Of a stretch of 64,000 bases of DNA, positions 23,187 through 34,020 are shown in pieces (the first letter of the stretch is position 1; each line of letters starts with the position of its first letter). The stretch covers positions 66,690,033 through 66,754,032 of the forward strand of contig OX485804.1 in NCBI GenBank assembly GCA_950295325.1, in the 5' to 3' direction. A model generated the notes under the pieces. That model was given only the letters and a program-made list of their open reading frames with translations. It was not told the DNA's origin and did no database searches. A program made the translations under genes and the position numbers. The stretch comes from Polytrichum commune. Its lineage: Eukaryota; Streptophyta; Polytrichopsida; Polytrichales; Polytrichaceae.

Positions 23187-24736
23187 GATAACGTAGGAGC
23201 ACATGACCTCCATTGAGTCAAATCAAATTATACCTAGTTTCGGTTACCCACCGGCCTGCACTGCACTGCAGCAGCACTTCGCAACAGAAGGTCATCACGA
23301 CAAGAGGCTCAGAAATAAATTATGTTCGAAAACATTCAACAACAACAACAGATCCTGGTGATTAATTGCAGCTGCGGCAAAATCTCCATGTGTGACATTA
23401 TAAGAATCGGAAGTGATCAGCTTATAAGTTAGCCCTCTCAAACTGTTCCTTTGTGACGATCCGATGAATTTTTGGATAGATTGAAATAAGCATTCTTCTA
23501 GATAAACCCTACCTGCATCCGCCGCAATCAATTAATCCGTGGCGGATAATGTACACGGCTCGGTAGTCCTCTGATCCATGTAGGTCTGAGCTACTAATTG
23601 ATGAATATTAGGTGGTGGCTCTAGTCTCGATCCAGCGGCGTCACCTCCAATGTGTCACAAAATTGCAAATTAATTTTAAATAAAAGAGGGCGAGCACTCC
23701 GCACTTCTTGTGCAGAAGGGGCACAACTCAGGACCCATGATTTTGGTTCAGATTCAGAAACTGTCAAGCCCAGAGTGGGCCGTGGCAAACTCTCCCCTTT
23801 AAAAACAGTTGTTTCTCAATGGATTCTAATGCTTCTAATGCATTAATTCTTTTGTGTTTTTCTTAAAGAGGGGCAACATTCTTGGAAAGAAGGAATTGAG
23901 AGGAATCTATGATTATCGTTCGTGTCTGAATGAGAAAAGGTTGTACACTTTCTGGTTATCAGAACCAATTGGCGTCGATTTGTAGAAAGCACTTCTGGAC
24001 CACAAATCATCACAAATGAACATCCCTCTCATTCATTCTAACGTAAAAACCATGAAACAATATGTAGTCCAGATATTGATATCTTGAGTTGATATAGTCT
24101 CAGAATTGACTCTAAAGACCTTGATTAGCCTAAGCAAAGTCATTTGAGATAAATCAGCCACAACCTTATAAGGGTCAAATATCAATGTTGGATGGATGAG
24201 ATGTGACAGTGCTCATAAGCAATAATTTCTTCTTTGTTGGTCACGTTCCAGTTGTCAACAATTTCTCTTGATTCCTCAAGAAATGCAACATTTTATGTAA
24301 TAATTTCACACCACGTGCAACAAATGGATATTTTTGGAGAGACCATAAGTAATGTGTATATTATGAGAATATTCAATATATGTTGAAATCCTCATGGTAT
24401 ATTCTTAAGCTATTTTGTAAATAAACTTATTGGACCCTATTTAATTTTACTATTATATGATTTTTGGGTCCAAAGATGAATTGAAACCCTATCAGTATAT
24501 CCTATGCCCGTCCTACATGTGACTCCCTCCTAAATGACCTTCCCACCCCAAAAAATTAGATTCCCTCTTGTCACATTCGTGGAATTTTGTACCAATTGTC
24601 TCCCCCTTGCCACCCCATCATCTCTAGTCTTCAGACTTACTACAATAAATATTGTATATAGTGTTACCAATTCTATTTGTATTACTCAATACTAATCGTA
24701 AACTGCCCGTGTAGTGTCACCAACACTGAATGTATT
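23187..24736. other. downstream of pectinesterase; intergenic
   Basis: No gene recognised. 23755-23955 carries a copy of the dispersed repeat also present at 14880-15060. Confidence 0.45.
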
Positions 24737-24744
24737 CCTAACAT

Positions 24745-25342
24745 CAGGGGCGGAGCCAGGGGGGGCTTGGAGGGGGGGCTGGTGGGCTCAGCTTCCCTTG
24801 ACATCAGTAGTAAAAAACTATGCTAAAATTGACTACAGATTTTTCTTTTTCCGTTTTGCGATTGCAATGTTAAAAATTTCAGGACGTGTAATGCACCATT
24901 GGAAAGGTAATGGTATATTACAAGCCCCCAAATTCCTAAAATTTCAGTTGGTAAAACCAAAAAACGTTTGTAGTCGTTTAGCGATTGCAGAGCAGCCTGG
25001 TCAAAAGAACTGCAATGGGAAAACAATGGCGGTTCTTTTTCTTGATGTTTTCTATGAGTGCATTGAAGGGAAATCGGGCATCTGCTTATTATTGGCAATG
25101 TTTATTGGTGATTATTGGATGGCCAATCTTATGATCATCTATATCGAAAAGATCATTGCCAAAGCTTTGGAGATTAACAACATTATCAAGAATTTTATGG
25201 GGATGTTAGCTCGATGAGTTCAAATCTCTCGATAAATATTCAAATTCGACCACCTACTGACATTTGAAAATAAAATATACATTGGATATTTCCATAGTTT
25301 GAGGTCAACCCCTCCTGGGTCAAAATCCTAGCTCCGCCCCTG
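24745..25342. mobile_element. non-autonomous hAT element, Tip100-like ends
   Basis: The left end is CAGGGGCGGAGCCAGG and the right end, in reverse complement, is CAGGGGCGGAGCTAGG, a terminus widely seen in Tip100-type hAT elements. Flanks CCTAACAT (24737-24744) and CCTAATAT (25343-25350) are an 8-bp target duplication with one change. The 598-bp inside has an open frame of 167 codons but no transposase motif (no RW or dimerisation signature), so I treat it as non-coding. Confidence 0.9.
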
Positions 25343-25350
25343 CCTAATAT

Positions 25351-26680
25351 TATTTATCATGTCTTGTGAATTTTTTTGGACATTATAGTTTTACAATGTT
25401 GCAAATATTGTCATTTAATAAGTGATTTTTCATCCAAATTTCAATTATCCATGACAATATTTCATTACAATATTGTTCGGATGCAGAATATACCAAACTT
25501 TATTTCAATACTTTGGTATGAATTTCATTTAATAAATTTTTGTCATCCATGATCTTACTAGAAAATTTACCCTAGTGATACCATATGGCAATAAATATAA
25601 TACTTAGTGTAGTTAGTGAAGAACCTAAAACATTCAAACCCCAGGGGGTGGACTCTTCATATCATGTACGAACTAACATGAGTGTAAGAAGGGATAATAT
25701 TATTTGAGGCATTGGTGTACATAATATACATAAGGCAGAGGCATTGTTATGTGCATTAAATTTAAGGTTATTAGGTTTTGAAGTAAAGGTAGTTGTAAAA
25801 AAGGGGCCCTAAGGTCTAAAGAAAATATTGACAGTAGAAGTACTAATTTTGAGTCACATCCTATGGATGAGAAGTGTACAATAACTTTCTCATTAGAAAG
25901 TGGATGTGGATTTTATATTAAATTATATTTCATTTAATTTCATGACAGATTTTGTGTATGTAGTGGAGGCATTTTCTTGCATCAAATTGAAAAGCTTAGG
26001 ATAAATACATGAGTCTATTTTTAGCCTACCCTTAGTATACATTCATTTGTTTTCCTCTACAAATTTCTTCATATATATGGGGTTATATGTCACAGTCACC
26101 CACGCACGTCATTTAGGTTCCCAATGAAGAGTCTACCCCATGGGATTCAAACATATTTTGTAATGAAATTTATCTTTAAAAGGTCGGTGCAACCATCAGG
26201 TGTTTGGAGATGCATCATGTCTAAAATAAGTAGGTTTGAAATGGACACTTTTAACTCTGCACCCGTTTCTTATAGAACTTGAAACACATAGTTAATGTGA
26301 GGTGATTCCAAATCCAATTGATGGTTGTGTGGCCATGCCCGCATTCCTTGTAATATTTGAAGCTCATACAAATTATCTTATGCATTGTCAAGTGAATAAT
26401 TCACTCGCCATCATATCGGTCACATGCCTTGCTATTATGTATTATCCTCCTTTGATTATATCCATGGACTTGCCATATTAGTGAACAAGTAATGGCATGA
26501 TAGTGTTCATCCCACATTCTCACAATGATCATGAGGTTTAGGCAAGGCAATGATAGACTATTCAAGAATCAATTTTATCTTTGCTCTTTGATCCTGCGCC
26601 TTCTTGAATATACACAAAAATTAAACACATTTTAGTTAAAGAGAAATGAGAAATTAAGAAAAGAAAGAGAAGTGAAGAGG
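25351..26680. other. AT-rich intergenic DNA, no gene recognised
   Basis: No convincing coding sequence or named repeat seen. Confidence 0.4.
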
Positions 26681-26684
26681 AGTC

Positions 26685-29050
26685 GTGCGCACGCCCAGAA
26701 TCGCACTTTCCAAGCTTCTTCCGCACAATTTCCGTTCCCACAATCCCAAAGTGCTTCAACTCTCGCCATGGCCGCATTCCTTTCGCATTCGTTTCTGCTG
26801 TAACTTAGGTGAACTCAGTCTCGGGCGCTTCCCAGATTTCGGGAAGAAGGCTTCAGACTCGACAATCCTCGGAGTGGCTGCCATTTATCGTCGGGTGACT
26901 CTATGTGTGAGCATTGTCCTCAGGTGCGTTCTCACGTTATTGCAGATACGTCAGGAGTAGAAAGGATTTTGTACTTTATCTCAATTTTGTACCCGTCTTT
27001 AGGTCTTGGTGTTTGGGTCGTATGGGGGTTTTCAATTTTAGTCAAAATCAAGCTGATATTGACGAGCGGAGTGTTCGCGCATTGTGGTCGTTCGTTGTGG
27101 AGGATGCGGAGATGATAGTTTCTTAGAAGTTTACTGCAATTGCAGTGTTGTTGAGTCACTCTCCTCTGTCTGTGTGTTTTCTGAGGTGAGCTTTTGCGTT
27201 TGGGTGCAGGTTTTGGGGGAGTAGATGAGGTTTTTGTAAGGAATGTAAGAGTTAAGTAAGAGTGTGTGGGTCGAATGTGTCCATTTTGTGTTCTTTGCTT
27301 CTTGAAAATTAGAGCATAAGACATAAAGTTCATGGATTCATAGTTTAGCAATGTCTTCAGGTTAATTCGGAGTCCAAGCTGATGGTGGTAAGTGGCGTGA
27401 CATTCATGTCTTTCCCATTGTTTTTTGCTTTTGTGGCTACCTTTGGCTTGGGGAGGTTGTTGGTCGGGTCCCCTACAAACGTGATTTATTAGCACTAACT
27501 CAGTACCCTGTCTATTTAGCGAAAGCAAAAACAAAGAAAACTAGGTATCCACGTCATGACAACAAGTGAAGGGTTCCCCAGCACATGGCTCAAGCGAAAA
27601 CTTCGCTTGTGATATTGCACTAGCGCGAAGGAGAAGTCCTCTTGAAAAAGGTTGCTCTGTTATATGTTATATGTTTGCACACAACCACCTTTCATTCTGA
27701 AGCAATCAAGTGTTGCGGTGACTAACCAACTTGGCAGGCATTTTCCCTACTCGCTATAGGCACCAATCCACATGTCAGTTCAAGGTCACCTGCAAGATCA
27801 TCACTTCCTCCCGTGGTTCACATGGTTAAATGGTTTCATGAACCGACGACCAAAAGGAGATTTTTTTTTCTCACCTTCAATGCCCCTATTTAGGAAAGCC
27901 CCATCTCACATTCACATTGGGAACCCCCCCCCCCCGGCCCTGGTGTTCTGGGGCATGTTCTTGTATGTAGCGCATTTGTTTCAAGAGTAGAAGATTGTTT
28001 GTACACTCTTGAAGAGCCTTGTGGTTACCTGTAGTTCAGAGTATTTCTCTCGTAGGTTTTGCTTCTTGGTGTTTGGAGTAATGATGGAGTTATGATTTAG
28101 CAATTCATCAGTTTTGTTTGAATTCTCTGGGCTGATCAGATCACTGGAATATCAAAATTGCATTGATGTTGTGGTGGATGCTTAAATGATAGCTGATTTC
28201 AAGGGTTGTTGCAATTGTAGTGTACTGTGCTATTCAACTCCACTTGGTGTGTTTCCTACAGTGTGCTCGAGTTTATGCAGACGTTTTGTGAGGAGAAGAG
28301 TTTAATATATAGTCTTAAGAGCTACAAGTGTGCTTGTGTGTAGTCTAGTTTTTCTCTCTTGCTTCTGCGTCTTTTGGAATCGAAGTTCTTAGGTTGATGA
28401 CAATGCTTTCTGATAGGTTTTAACCCTTGGTAGAAATTTAAGCTGACGAGGACGAGTGGCATGGTTGCGTTTGTGCCGTATGATCTGTCTGAATATTCTG
28501 AATCTGAATCTGAAGGCGACTAGAAACCTACTAGTCGCCTAGAATGTTGGTGCAATTATAGTTTGTCTCTCGAGTTTGCTTATTATAGGCATTTGGATTA
28601 GCACTAATATTTGGTGTTTGTTTGTGTGCAGTTCCTCTAGTTATTTGATCACAGGCATTCCCTTCACGTGCCTCTCTTGCCCCCAAACTCCAAGAAAGAG
28701 TTTGATGGGTTTTCAGAAGCTTTACAAGAAAGACACATTGCCTTGTTCGCCTCGACAATACAAACATGATCAAATCACAAAGAATATCCTAGGGCAGTTC
28801 CTAAAGGCATTGAAGTATGTCTTTTGTTGTCAAGTGTGCTTCGACACATACAAGGATACCGAGATCCACAAGGACGATGTCCAGCTGCTGAATATCGAGA
28901 AGCAATAGCATCTTACCTTTCTGGCGGCCCCACACCTTATCATTTGATCAGTGCCACAGGCCATGGCTGTCAACTGTACGTACAAGTTCTACACTTCCAA
29001 CCATGGCTCCGTGTGCCACATACTTAAAAGGGCACTGAGATGTTTGCAGC
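26685..29050 (+). other. possible transcribed locus, product unknown
   Basis: A GC-richer block at 26685-26960 looks like a 5' exon: open frame beginning MRTPRIALSKLLPHNF and a possible donor CTCAG|GTGCGT near 26921. A second candidate exon follows GTTTGTGTGCAG near 28632 and runs as an open frame to about 28905 (MGFQKLYKKDTLPCSPRQYK, then a stretch ending NIEKQ). I cannot join these in one frame and recognise no domain. A run of 11 C lies at about 27927-27937. It may be a non-coding transcript or a decayed gene. Confidence 0.2.
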
Positions 29051-29059
29051 CATGACAAT

Positions 29060-30570
29060 GTTGAAGAGAGAAGCTAAAAAAACAGGTTGCTGGGGAGTCT
29101 ACGTAGCCGTGGATATGACATTGACTTATTGCCTTTGAGCAAACCATCTTTACTTGTTTGAATGGATCTCTGCATACATCCATTGTTCTCGTCCTGTTTT
29201 GCCTGTTGTGAACAAGAGTAAGTTAGATAAAGTCACTCTTATTTTGAATTTTGAGTATTTTGTATTGTAGTTACTGGTTCCTGTCAACAAAAGTTGGTGG
29301 TAAAGTTGAGGTTTCAGGCTGGGGTAGCTACATAGTGGAACTTGTTTTTTTTCTAAATTTGGATGACAAACAGCTCTGGATAAAAATTATCAAAGTGCAT
29401 GCAATAATACATCTGAGATTTTGAATTTGGAGTTTGCATGCCTTTTGTAGATAGGACAAAGCTCATTATTAGGTGATGGGTGTCTCTCATACATGGGTAC
29501 CTAGTATGCCATTTTTGGGCATATAGGGTTTGAAATGTTGTCCAACATGGTGAAGGTAGTTAATACTTGCAACGGGCAAGAAAATGTGCCTCCCTAATTG
29601 AGCCTTATTGTCAAACCAGGCAGGTGCATAGACCCCTTCACCTTTTATTAAATGCCAAAGCTTTGAAGCGAAGTACTACAAGCCTTATTAACCTCCTACA
29701 AGTTTGAAGTTTGAACCACACTTGGGAACTTTTGTATGAATTTGACCATATCTATTGTTTATTCATGTAAGAATCTCTATGCCTGGATGATAACATGAGG
29801 TGGCGACAAAGAGTATTTTCCTAAGCCCCTGGCTTGCTTGGGATCCAAATTGGTAGTCACATTTGTTGGTTACAATTGCACGGGAAACATTAAGTTGTAT
29901 ATGGTTTGGATTTCACATTCGATCTACTTGTTCGCCCCTGAAGAGTGCAACCTCTAAAATGCCATAGCCTCCAACTTTAACTCCGTTCTTTGTAGTCATA
30001 GCAGTTGCAAAATACTTAACAATTTTGAGTAGATTGATTTGTTATCAAGGTTTGGTGTCCTTCCATTGGTGAACTCTCAATCGACGGATGACGATGTATG
30101 AGACATGTATGACTATGCCATAAATCCTTTTTCATAATTTGGTGTAGTTCAGCCTAATCATGTACTTGTCCTGACTCCTAAGTACCATGAAGACACCAAC
30201 ATGTTGTAATCTAATGGTTTTGAGGTAAAAATTAACTGACCATTTGAGACAACTCAAATTGGTTCCTAATGTAAATACATTAAGCAAAGAAATACTCAAG
30301 GCTCCAAAAGAACACTCGAACAGGAATCAGAAATTTATGTCTGGAGCCGAAGCCCCATAGAGAACTACTAAAGTGAACTGGGGCTATGAGAAGTCTAGCT
30401 AAAAGGTTACTCACCATCTCTCGAATTCATCTTGACCAATGTCTTCAAAATGTTCAATGAGTACTTCCGCAGGTGCGAAGGCAGCCGAACATTGCGGTGG
30501 CCCTCCCCAAAAGAGCTTGACATCCCTATCACAGAAACAAACCACATATAATCAGACCCTTGAGTACCAA
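29060..30570. other. intergenic DNA 3' of the minus-strand kinase
   Basis: No gene recognised. The last few hundred bases probably include the 3' untranslated region of the kinase ending at 30572. Confidence 0.4.
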
Positions 30571-30571
30571 A

Positions 30572-32242
30572 CTAGGACTGCGCAGTAAGCAAACCCCTGG
30601 AGTATGCGGATGAATCATGAAGTGCCGATCGGCATACCCGAGAAGTTTCGGAGGTACTTCGTTCATTCTGAGCTTGAGGAGGTGCATCCATGAGAGATTG
30701 AATTGTGCGGCATATTCCAGAAAATGTCAGTCGTTGTGCAGGCGTCTCCAACAAACAACCCTTTACAAGTTCCTGCAAAGACGGAGGATAATGGCGTAAT
30801 CTTGTCAGGTCCGGTCTTAAACCTTCCTCCCTAACTTCTCGTCTGAATTGTGATTCAGTTATATCTCCATAAATCTCCTCCATGTTAAGAAGCCTTGTCA
30901 GGACCTGATAAACCACAATTCCGAAGCTATAGACATCGATTTTCAGAGGTTTCTCGATTATCACTTGCTTATCCTTACGCCACCTCAGGACCTCCGGTGC
31001 TGCGAATAAGGTAGTCCCAGGCGGACATCTAAAACATTCGACTCGCTGCGCAAATCCAAGATCCGCAACCTTGACAAGACAGTACTTTTCATGTGGATTT
31101 ATCAACTCAAACCAACCCAGAAGAATGTTGCTAGGCTTTAGATCACCATGAACAACATTCTCCTTATGTAGATGTTCCATAGCCTGTGCTATTTGTAATA
31201 AAACTTCAAGCATGGCTTCGACAGTAGGAAATAGTGGGTTGTGAGTTTTGCTACTGTGGTCAATGAATTTGTAAAGATCGGTGTCCAGCAATTCCATGAA
31301 TAGGCGGTACCCACCATAACCAAACTCAGGATCAGAGACGCCAAAATAATGCACGACATGTGGATGGGAAACTAGAAATGCAATGGAGGCTTCGTTATTG
31401 CGAGCGGTCTCATTCTTGAACACTTTCATGGCGAACGTGCCCCTGTTCCATCTAACCTTCCAAACTTCTCCTTCGGCACCTGATCCCAGTGCTCGCCCCA
31501 CAGATTCAACCTCGGACACAGCTACAGACCAGGGTTTCCTATCCCTGGACGGCATGGATTCATTTGTGGCGTTTTGGCATCTTTCTAGCTCGCTGGCAAG
31601 ATGGCATTCATGTTGTTGTTGTTGTCGCTCTCCCCTCTCCTTCATCCACACCAGTAACTCCTTCCTAAGCGAGCCTAAGTCAAGAAGTTCCACGCTCCAC
31701 TTATCAACATCCATGATCCTCGATAACTCTCGAATTCGAAGACATCCCCCAAGTAGTGAAATTGGGAAAAATCCTCTGAAATTGTCGGCAGGGCAGACAG
31801 AACTGTTGACCGGCATTGCACAAGTAAGCTTCCATCTAGTCAAGTATGCTTTGCTCGGTAAAATGTTGCTATGAATATTAACGCGCGTGTCTGAGTCAAT
31901 TTTCTTGTCTACTCGAGCTGGAGAGACGATGGCTGTTCTCAGCCACTGGTCTTCAGAAAAGCATCTGTAAAAAATTTCGGATTGATTCGCCTTTCTGGAA
32001 AGGGACTTCATGGTGCTCACTTTTGGTCTCAGAGAGAAGGGATCTCCAAGATGCCGGAGAAATTTCATGGACTGAGACCTATCAAACTTGAAACTCTCAA
32101 GGCGAGACACACATTCTTCCGTAGGGATTGCACACACATCTCCCTGCGATTCAGGTGTTGACACTCGCGCAAGCACAAAATTCATCATTTCTGTATCGAA
32201 ATAACCCCAATGTCGAACTCCAGACTCCTTGCAACTGATCAA
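30572..32242 (-). CDS. protein kinase, single exon, HGDLKP type
   Basis: 556 residues in one open frame. Residues about 1-240 are a region I do not recognise (Cys and Trp rich, QWLRTAIV, with a Gln run and a charged stretch just before the kinase). The kinase domain spans about 250-520: glycine loop GSGAEGEVWK, catalytic Lys in FAMKVFK, catalytic loop VHGDLKPSNILL, DLG in place of DFG (VKVADLGFAQ), activation-segment end FAAPEVL and DVYSFGIVVYQVL. The HRD arginine is replaced by Gly, so it is a non-RD kinase, but Lys, catalytic Asp, Asn and metal-binding Asp are all present and it is probably active. Likely a soluble Ser/Thr or dual-specificity kinase; no signal peptide or membrane segment is evident. 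The substrate is unknown. Transposon debris begins about 180 bp upstream, so the promoter is short or rebuilt. Confidence 0.85.
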   Translation of the reverse strand: MISCKESGVRHWGYFDTEMMNFVLARVSTPESQGDVCAIPTEECVSRLESFKFDRSQSMKFLRHLGDPFSLRPKVSTMKSLSRKANQSEIFYRCFSEDQWLRTAIVSPARVDKKIDSDTRVNIHSNILPSKAYLTRWKLTCAMPVNSSVCPADNFRGFFPISLLGGCLRIRELSRIMDVDKWSVELLDLGSLRKELLVWMKERGERQQQQHECHLASELERCQNATNESMPSRDRKPWSVAVSEVESVGRALGSGAEGEVWKVRWNRGTFAMKVFKNETARNNEASIAFLVSHPHVVHYFGVSDPEFGYGGYRLFMELLDTDLYKFIDHSSKTHNPLFPTVEAMLEVLLQIAQAMEHLHKENVVHGDLKPSNILLGWFELINPHEKYCLVKVADLGFAQRVECFRCPPGTTLFAAPEVLRWRKDKQVIIEKPLKIDVYSFGIVVYQVLTRLLNMEEIYGDITESQFRREVREEGLRPDLTRLRHYPPSLQELVKGCLLETPAQRLTFSGICRTIQSLMDAPPQAQNERSTSETSRVCRSALHDSSAYSRGLLTAQS

Positions 32243-32483
32243 GACCTCTTAAATGACTGATAACTTAGGATAATGAATCTCCTCATTCCGCATCTACTTT
32301 GCAATTGAGAACAACACACGTACAGAAAGAAACGGCTGAAGACGAGAGGCATCTGAGCAAACGGGACTACAAACAACTGACCACAAAAGCGACTCGAAGC
32401 CCTCGCGCACGAACGCCGGTATGGAATGCCAAAAAGGCCATGTTTATGGAATGTCAAAGGGCCATACTTTGTAAAACAGGGTA

Positions 32484-33918
32484 CAGTCTAACCTCGTTAG
32501 TACGACACTCGTTAAGACGACACCCTCGATATTACGACACATTTTTGCGCGACCAAACTTCTTAGTTCAAAACTCTCTCTTTTAGACGACTATGACACTC
32601 GATAATACGACACTTAGAGCGTGCATTTTGTCATATTAAAGAGGGAATAAATGCTAAAATTCCTTTCATCCATGATATGTACATCTAGAACACATCCATT
32701 TTCACTTGGGAACTACTTGAGAACTTCACTTATCATTGGGAACTTAATGATAATTAGGGTTACAAGTGTAGAATGGACTTGGTTTAGGGTTAGAGGGGCC
32801 TCCTCCCTAGTATGTTGCCTCTTGTGCACTCTCTTGGATTCTTGCAATCTCCAATCTTTGTGCACTCTCTTGCATTCTTGCAGTTTCCAATTCAATCTTC
32901 TACAATCTCCAATTCAATCTTGCAGTACTCCAGACTAGTCTCGCAGAATCTTGCTTCTTGATATGTGTGGCAAATGTTCCATTTCCTAAGCATAGCCTGA
33001 TATTTTTTTTGTTTGGTGGCCGGCCTAATCTGTAAGCATTTCAATCTTCTACCAAGTTCAAGAAGAAACTTTTGCAGTGGATTTTGTCACAATATGATGA
33101 TGCTACATTGAAGGACTTAAGGAAGGTGGTGCCCAATATCAGACAAGCTATCATGTGGAGTTATGAAGTATGGAGTGAGTTGGATGCACAAATAGTCAGG
33201 AATTGTTGGAGGATGGCGCGTATATTACCTGCAACATGGAATGCCGATTTTGCCTTAGTTGATGAAAGGGAGAAGAATAGAATGCGAGAAGAATCAGATG
33301 AACTTGGTGCTCTGATTTCAAATTTGTGATTGGGTGATGATGAGATGTCTATCGAGACTTATATTCAGATGGAAGGGGAAGAGAATACTGAGCTAGAATT
33401 GACAACTGATGAGTTGGTGGATGTCGCTTTGGGAGTCAATCATGCACAAGGCTTTGATCTTAATGTTGATTTGCATTCAGTAGATGTGGATGATGTTGCT
33501 CCACCTACAGTAAAGCTTAGTGATGCTAAACATCATGCATCATTGTTGTCTAATTTCTTATTAGACAACTCTTTACATTTTGGTGTTAATGAAATTATTA
33601 GTTTTCAAAAGCTAGTAGGGAATTTAGAGAAGATGACAGTTGCTAACTTAGGTAGGCAACACCAGAGATCTTTGAACTCTTATTTCAAGAGTTCTTGAGA
33701 ATTTTTGTATTTGTTTGGAGTTATAAGGTATTATTTCATACACTTCCTAAACCCTAAACTCAATGTATATGGTTTGAATCTCATATTTCTTATGTTTTTG
33801 TATACCCTCGATAGTACGACAATTTTAGGCCATTTGTCATATTAACGAGAAGACGACACCTCGATAATACGACATTTTTTGCGTTTCCCAAAGGTGTCAT
33901 ACTAAAGAGGGAGAACAG
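32484..33918. mobile_element. pogo/Tigger-like (Tc1/mariner) element, deletion derivative
   Basis: The left end is CAGTCTAACCTCGTTAGTAC and the right end, in reverse complement, is CTGTTCTCCCTCTTTAGTAT; both continue GACAC with small differences. TA flanks both sides (32482-32483 and 33919-33920). The CAGT-x-x-AACCTCGTTA start is typical of Tigger/pogo-type elements. Repeated CTCGATA-TACGACA words lie inside both ends. It is 1435 bp long and keeps only the C-terminal part of a transposase. Confidence 0.85.
33040..33698 (+). pseudogene. C-terminal remnant of a pogo-like transposase
   Basis: The frame reads FKKKLLQWILSQYDD, LKDLRKVVPNIRQAIMWSYE and IVRNCWRMARILP, the segment that follows the DDE core in pogo-type proteins (helical region ending in RNCWR). 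An in-frame TGA at about 33327 splits it from the continuation, an acidic region and LGRQHQRSLNSYFKSS at the end. The DNA-binding domain and catalytic DDE are missing, so it cannot transpose itself. The final QRSLNSYF fits the PCNA-binding pattern Q-x-x-(L/I)-x-x-aromatic-aromatic, which is known from pogo-type transposases. Confidence 0.75.
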
Positions 33919-34000
33919 TACCCCGGGGAAGATGCCCGGTGCCCGACAAAGATTACCTGTACCCCGGGGTATAATAAGAAAAAATATTAGTAATCAACAA

Positions 34001-34020
34001 AAGGGTTTAGGGTTTAGGGT
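34001..34020 (+). repeat. telomere-type words at the truncated 5' LTR edge
   Basis: AAGGGTTTAGGGTTTAGGGT, about 2.5 units of the plant telomere repeat TTTAGGG, directly abuts the point where homology to the 3' LTR starts (34019). Confidence 0.75.

Larger units (their letters stand above)
32420..34000 (-). repeat. dispersed repeat (minus orientation), split by the pogo-like element
   Basis: 32420-32483 plus 33919-34000, read on the minus strand, match 46671-46940 on the plus strand: TTACTAATATTTTTTCTTAT, TATACC-CGGGGTA, CGGGCATCTTCCCC, then CCCTGTTTTACAAAGTATGG and GGCATTCC. The pogo-like element inserted at the TA within its GGGTACCCC word. An inverted pair of this repeat therefore brackets the Ty3 element. 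Confidence 0.75.

Noticed and set aside
24714-25217. 167-codon frame inside the Tip100-like element
   Set aside because: Starts outside the element and lacks transposase motifs.
26932-27534. 200-codon minus-strand frame
   Set aside because: No domain, odd composition, and it lies opposite a possible 5' exon; probably chance.
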